Assembly: GCA_902522115.1 (NCBI GenBank)
Contig: CABYUV010000004.1
Location: 1-64,000, forward strand
Origin: an uncultured Pelagibacteraceae bacterium
GTDB lineage: Bacteria > Pseudomonadota > Alphaproteobacteria > Pelagibacterales > Pelagibacteraceae
DNA length: 64,000 bases
Reading direction: 5' to 3'
The notes beneath the pieces were generated by a model. That model did no database searches. It was not told where the DNA came from and saw nothing but the letters and a program-made list of their open reading frames with translations. The translations under genes and the position numbers were made by a program. This document shows positions 59,750 through 64,000 of this stretch, in pieces; positions within the stretch are counted from its first letter, which is position 1, and each line of letters starts with the position of its first letter.

Positions 59750-60217
59750 TTAAATTTTTGTTGGATTTGGTTGTCCTTTATAAACTTCTTCTGGATCAAA
59801 TTTTTTTTCTTTTTCAAGAAATTTCATTTCAACTTTTCTTCCATTATCAATTGGCCCCATTGGAATTGATCTGTAAAAACATGATCTATATCCTACATGA
59901 CAGCTAGCCCCATCACCTATATCAACTGTTAACCAAATAGAGTCCTGGTCATCATCAATTCTAATTTCAGTAACCTTTTGGGTAAATCCACTTGTTTTAC
60001 CTTTATGCCAAATAGCTTTTCTAGATCTGCTATAATAATGTGCTTCTTTAGTTTCAATTGTTCTTTTCAGAGCTTCAACATTCATGTATCCGTGCATTAA
60101 AATATCTTTTGTTTTTGAGCACATGGTAATCACAGGAATCAATCCATCATTATCAAACTTAGGTGAAAGAAGATTTCCTTCCTCAATATCATAGATATTT
60201 TCTCTTTTTTTGAACAT
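59750..60217 (-). CDS. hisI: Phosphoribosyl-AMP cyclohydrolase-like (HisI)
   Basis: LIPVITMCSKTKDILMHGYMNVEALKRTIETKEAHYYSRSRKAIWHKGKTSGFTQKV, GASCHVGYRSCFYR. Confidence 0.9.
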   Translation of the reverse strand: MFKKRENIYDIEEGNLLSPKFDNDGLIPVITMCSKTKDILMHGYMNVEALKRTIETKEAHYYSRSRKAIWHKGKTSGFTQKVTEIRIDDDQDSIWLTVDIGDGASCHVGYRSCFYRSIPMGPIDNGRKVEMKFLEKEKKFDPEEVYKGQPNPTKI

Positions 60218-60294
60218 ACGGGGTGATTATTTAGCACATATCTAAATATATTAAATATTTTTAAATTGAGGTATTTACTGTATAAAAAGTCGCT

Positions 60295-60915
60295 ATGAAA
60301 TTAGTAAAAGACACAGACAACAATAATTTAGAGACAAAAAAGATTTCTGATAAAGAAGCAGAGGAAGCTATCAGAACAATTTTGTCATGGATGGGAGAAG
60401 ATCCAAAAAGAGAGGGACTGTTGGAAACACCCAAAAGAGTTATAAAAGCATTTAAAGAATATTTTCAAGGTTATAATGAGGACGCAAAAAAAGTATTAGA
60501 TAAAACTTTTGGTGATGTAGAAGGTTATAGCGATATGGTGGTTCAAAAAAATATTTCAGTGCAAAGTCATTGTGAGCATCATATGGCTCCAATTATTGGA
60601 AAAGCACATGTTGCTTATATACCAAATGAGAGAGTTGTGGGATTGAGTAAAATTGCAAGAGTAGTTGAAATATTTTCAAAAAGATTACAAACACAAGAGA
60701 GATTAACAGTTCAGATAGCAAACAGCTTAATGGAAGCGTTAGATGCAAAAGGCGTAGCTGTTACAATAGATTCAACTCATCAGTGTATGACTATGAGGGG
60801 TATAAAAAAAGAACAAGCAACAACTGTAACTAATTTTTACTTAGGTCAATTCAAAGAAGATTTGAGTTATCAAAATAGATATTTACGATTTATCAGCACT
60901 GAGTTAAAAGACTAG
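60295..60915 (+). CDS. folE: GTP cyclohydrolase I
   Basis: EDPKREGLLETPKRVIKAFKEYFQGY, SHCEHHMAPIIGKAHVAYIPNERVVGLSKIARVV, HQCMTMRGIKK. Confidence 0.96.
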   Translation: MKLVKDTDNNNLETKKISDKEAEEAIRTILSWMGEDPKREGLLETPKRVIKAFKEYFQGYNEDAKKVLDKTFGDVEGYSDMVVQKNISVQSHCEHHMAPIIGKAHVAYIPNERVVGLSKIARVVEIFSKRLQTQERLTVQIANSLMEALDAKGVAVTIDSTHQCMTMRGIKKEQATTVTNFYLGQFKEDLSYQNRYLRFISTELKD

Positions 60916-60916
60916 T

Positions 60917-61918
60917 GTGTCTGATCAATTCAAAGCACTGATTTTAAATCAAGAAGGTGAAAACTTCTCACGTGAAGTTAAATCAATTGATAAAAGTTTT
61001 TTAAAGCATGGAGATGTAATTGTAAAAGTCGATTATTCTGACCTTAATTTTAAAGATGGAATGATTTTAAAAAATGGTGGACGATTAGTTAAAGAATTTC
61101 CACATATTCCAGGGATAGATTTTTCAGGAAAAGTAATTGAAAGTGAAAATTCAAAATTTAAAGAAGGAGATGAGGTAATTTTAACTGGATTTAGAGTTGG
61201 AGAAATATTTTTTGGAGGATATTCACAAATTGCAAAAGTAAATGCAGATTTTTTAGTTAAAAAACCTGATAGCTTAACAAGTAAACAAGCTATGATTTTA
61301 GGTACAGCAGGTTTTACTTCGTTAATGAGTGCTTTCGCAATTCAAGCGAGGGAAAGTATTTTATTGGGAGAAAAAATAAATGATGTTTTGGTAACAGGTG
61401 CAACAGGAGGAGTTGGAAGTGTAGCAATTATGGCTTTAACTAAAATGGGATACAACGTTTCTGCTGTAACTGGTAAAGACTCAAAATCAGATTATTTAAA
61501 ATCATTGGGTGCGAAAAACGTTATAAATAGGGCTGAATTTGACAAAGATCCACGACCAATAGACAAAGGTCTATGGGATGGAGTAGTAGACACAGTTGGT
61601 GGAAAAATTTTGGCAAATGCAATTGCTCAAACAAAATCAAATGGGATAATATCAGTGTGCGGAAATGCAAACAGTAATGAACTTAATACAAATTTATTAC
61701 CGTTTATGTTGAGAGGTATTAAAGTTTGGGGCATAGACTCTGCTAATTGTAGTATAAAAAGAAGAGGTTTCATTTGGGGAGAAGCAAAAAATTTAATTGA
61801 TTTTGATTTATTGGAAAAATCGGTTTTAACAGTAAGTTTGGAGGAATTGATTGAGACTTATCCTAAAATTTTAAAAGGTGAAATTTCTGGAAGAGTATTA
61901 GTTGATTTAAATAAATAA
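60917..61918 (+). CDS. acuI: Zn-independent MDR quinone oxidoreductase, YhdH/AcuI (acrylyl-CoA reductase)-like (GTG start)
   Basis: VDYSDLNFKDGMILKNGGRLVKEFPHIPGIDFSGKVIES, VTGATGGVGSVAIMALTKMGYNVSAVTGK. Confidence 0.8.
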   Translation: MSDQFKALILNQEGENFSREVKSIDKSFLKHGDVIVKVDYSDLNFKDGMILKNGGRLVKEFPHIPGIDFSGKVIESENSKFKEGDEVILTGFRVGEIFFGGYSQIAKVNADFLVKKPDSLTSKQAMILGTAGFTSLMSAFAIQARESILLGEKINDVLVTGATGGVGSVAIMALTKMGYNVSAVTGKDSKSDYLKSLGAKNVINRAEFDKDPRPIDKGLWDGVVDTVGGKILANAIAQTKSNGIISVCGNANSNELNTNLLPFMLRGIKVWGIDSANCSIKRRGFIWGEAKNLIDFDLLEKSVLTVSLEELIETYPKILKGEISGRVLVDLNK

Positions 61919-62805
61919 TGGATTGGGATAAATTAAAAATTTTTCATGCTGTAGCTGAAGCAGGTAGCTTCACAAACGCTACTATTAATTTGAATCTAAG
62001 TCAATCTGCTATAAGTAGACAAATTCAATCTTTAGAACAAGATTTAAAAGTTCAATTATTTGAAAGACATGCAAGAGGATTAACTCTTACAGAGAATGGA
62101 GAGTATGTCTTTAAAACAGCTCACGAGGTTATTACAAAACTTAAAGAAGTTGAAACATCACTGGGTGATCAAAAAAGTAAACCTTCAGGAAAATTAACTA
62201 TTACGACTGTGAGAAGTTTTGGTACTCACTGGTTAACACCAAGAATTCAAGAATTTATGAGGCTAAATCCAGAAATTGAGATTGAGCTTGTTTTCGATGA
62301 TAAAGAGTTAGATTTAAGCACTCGGCAAGCAGATATTGGAATTTTCATGAGAAGACCAAAACAACTTAATTATATTCAAAAAAAATTAGTGGATATTAAA
62401 TATTATATTTATGGGTCAAGTAAATACTTGGAAAAAAACGGTATGCCCAAAACAGTTAATGATTTAAATAAACACAAATTTATTTCATTTGGAAAAGGAG
62501 CACCTTCACCAGTCTACAATCCTGATTGGGCTTTAAAAATTGGAATGCATGATGGAAAGAAAAGAAAATCAATTATGAAAGTAAATAGTGTAAGTGGATT
62601 ACTATATGGCGTTGAGTCTGGTGTAGGATTAGCTGCACTACCAGAATATTTGGTATCTAATTCTACAAACATAATCAAAGTCCTACCTAAAGTAGAGGGA
62701 CCAATAACTGAGGCACACTTCGTATACCCTCAATCACTCAAAAATACAGCTAGGGTCCAAGCTTTCAGAAACTTCCTATTCAGTAAAATAGGCGACTGGA
62801 AGTAA
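61918..62805 (+). CDS. LysR-family transcriptional regulator
   Basis: WDKLKIFHAVAEAGSFTNATINLNLSQSAISRQIQSLEQDLKVQLFERHARGLTLTENGE. Confidence 0.93.
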   Translation: MDWDKLKIFHAVAEAGSFTNATINLNLSQSAISRQIQSLEQDLKVQLFERHARGLTLTENGEYVFKTAHEVITKLKEVETSLGDQKSKPSGKLTITTVRSFGTHWLTPRIQEFMRLNPEIEIELVFDDKELDLSTRQADIGIFMRRPKQLNYIQKKLVDIKYYIYGSSKYLEKNGMPKTVNDLNKHKFISFGKGAPSPVYNPDWALKIGMHDGKKRKSIMKVNSVSGLLYGVESGVGLAALPEYLVSNSTNIIKVLPKVEGPITEAHFVYPQSLKNTARVQAFRNFLFSKIGDWK

Positions 62806-62877
62806 GAATTTAGCAAAAACATATCCAAATAATACTTGTAAATTGCGACATTATATGCGATTGATAATCATTCGCAT

Positions 62878-62892
62878 TGAGAATAATTCTCA
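62878..62892. promoter_or_regulatory. Fur-like 7-1-7 palindrome TGAGAATAATTCTCA
   Basis: Perfect inverted repeat, 34 bp upstream of an iron-type SBP; adjacent TGATAATCATTCGCA resembles a second half-conserved site. Confidence 0.6.
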
Positions 62893-62926
62893 TTCGCAAA
62901 CAATTTAGGGTAAAGATAAGGACAAA

Positions 62927-63955
62927 ATGAAAAAAGTAACACTTTTGGCATTATTTGCATCTTTAATAGTTTCATCTTTTGTAACTGCTAATGAGGTAAA
63001 TATTTTCAATGCCAGACACTATAAAGCTGATAACGAACTTTATAGCAAATTTACTGAAAAAACTGGAATTAAAGTAAATTTAATAAACGGAAAAGCTGGT
63101 GCATTAGAAAAAAGAATTATCGAGGAGGGTGCTGACTCTTTAGCAGATCTTTATATTACTGCTGACGCAGGTAGATGTGGAGCATTTAAGGCTAAAGGAA
63201 TGACACAAAGTGGTCTAGTGTCTCCAACAATTAAATCATCAGTCCCAAAAAGTTTTAGAACTACACACTGGGTTGGAGTAGCTAAAAGAGCTAGAATAAT
63301 TTATTACTCACCAGAGAGAGTAACTGGAGCTGAATTATCAGGACTTACTTACGAAGGCTTAGCTGATCCAAAATGGAAAGGCAGATTAGTAATTAGAAAA
63401 TCAAGTAATATTTATAATAAGTCACTTGTAGCTTCATTAATTGAAAATAATGGCAAGAAGGCCGCTGCAGAATGGTCTAAAGGAGTGGTTGCAAATATGG
63501 CAAGAACACCAAAAGGAAATGATAGAGCCCAAATTATGGCAGTTGCAGCCGGAGAAGCTGATATCGCTGTAGCAAATACTTATTACTTAGCACTTATGTT
63601 ATCTGGCAACAAAGGAGCAGAACAACAAGCTGCTGCAAAAAAAGTCAAAGCATTTTTTCCTAATCAAAATGACAGAGGAACACACATGAATATTAGTTGT
63701 GCAGCTTTAGTTAAAGGAGCACCTAATAAAGCAAATGCAATTGCACTTGTAGACTTCTTGTTATCACCAGAAGCTCAGGAACATTTTACAAACAATACTT
63801 TTGAGTTTCCAATGATAGCGGGTGTATCTCCAAATCCATTAGTAGTAAATAATTTAGGATTAGATTTTAAACAGGATCTAACAACCAAAGTTTCAAGCTA
63901 TGGAAAAAATCAAGCTGCTGCATTAGAAGTAATGACAGCTGCTGGATGGAAGTAA
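62927..63955 (+). CDS. Fe(III) ABC transporter substrate-binding protein (FbpA/FutA-like)
   Basis: Signal peptide MKKVTLLALFASLIVSSFVTA; NEVNIFNARHYKADNELYSKFTEKTGIKVNLINGKAGALEKRI; ADIAVANTYYLALML; FFPNQNDRGTHMNISCAAL. Confidence 0.9.
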   Translation: MKKVTLLALFASLIVSSFVTANEVNIFNARHYKADNELYSKFTEKTGIKVNLINGKAGALEKRIIEEGADSLADLYITADAGRCGAFKAKGMTQSGLVSPTIKSSVPKSFRTTHWVGVAKRARIIYYSPERVTGAELSGLTYEGLADPKWKGRLVIRKSSNIYNKSLVASLIENNGKKAAAEWSKGVVANMARTPKGNDRAQIMAVAAGEADIAVANTYYLALMLSGNKGAEQQAAAKKVKAFFPNQNDRGTHMNISCAALVKGAPNKANAIALVDFLLSPEAQEHFTNNTFEFPMIAGVSPNPLVVNNLGLDFKQDLTTKVSSYGKNQAAALEVMTAAGWK

Positions 63956-63962
63956 GGAAACA

Positions 63963-64000
63963 GTGAGAAAAAATTTATTTAATTTTAATTTAGACATTTC
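63963..64000 (+). CDS. Start of a downstream gene, probably the cognate iron ABC permease (truncated by window edge)
   Basis: GTG AGA AAA AAT TTA TTT AAT... open to the edge; assignment rests only on position after an SBP. Confidence 0.3.
   Translation, partial: MRKNLFNFNLDI

Noticed and set aside
1-64000. CRISPR arrays, prophage, IS elements, toxin-antitoxin modules, rRNA or tRNA genes
   Set aside because: No regularly spaced repeats, transposase/integrase/phage genes or RNA genes were recognised anywhere in the window.

Overview
This AT-rich, densely packed window looks like a SAR11/Pelagibacterales-type alphaproteobacterial chromosome. The taxonomic call is an inference from codon and AT bias and gene content; no rRNA or other marker gene is present. 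It is mostly a methylated-amine/methylated-osmolyte and one-carbon island. From left to right it contains: an N-methylglutamate-synthase-like operon (mgsCBA, with mgsC truncated by the window edge) plus a GmaS/GlnT-like glutamine synthetase and a FAD oxidoreductase; TMAO demethylase tdm; a TMAO-type ABC transporter (tmoX, tmoW, tmoV) with a MORN-repeat gene inside; glpK/gpsA; trimethylamine monooxygenase tmm; an Fe-ADH plus class I glutamine amidotransferase pair; fhs; a heterotetrameric sarcosine oxidase / NMG dehydrogenase set (soxBDAG-like); a split EamA transporter; housekeeping genes (cspA, purK, purE); an isolated four-gene operon of mostly unknown function (M19 dipeptidase, 553-aa unknown, DUF3726-like, 55-aa zinc-knuckle); a GcvT-like methyltransferase with a MetF-like protein and a ProXW-type transporter lacking its ATPase; and a roughly 19 kb same-strand run. 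That run holds a Rieske oxygenase, bhmT, methyltransferases, two DMGDH/SarDH-like fusions, a DddP-like M24 protein, a CysC-like kinase, an HxGH nucleotidyltransferase, a 2OG-Fe oxygenase-like protein, ECHDC3-like, a transporter, and etfBA/ETF-QO. The window ends with hisI, folE, acuI-like, LysR and an iron-type substrate-binding protein with a Fur-like palindrome upstream. Best candidates for undescribed biology are the 31.8-35.2 kb operon, the kinase/nucleotidyltransferase/oxygenase trio at 47.9-49.5 kb, and the unassigned GcvT+MetF-like pair at 35.9-38.0 kb. All family calls come from reading motifs by eye; no database search was run.
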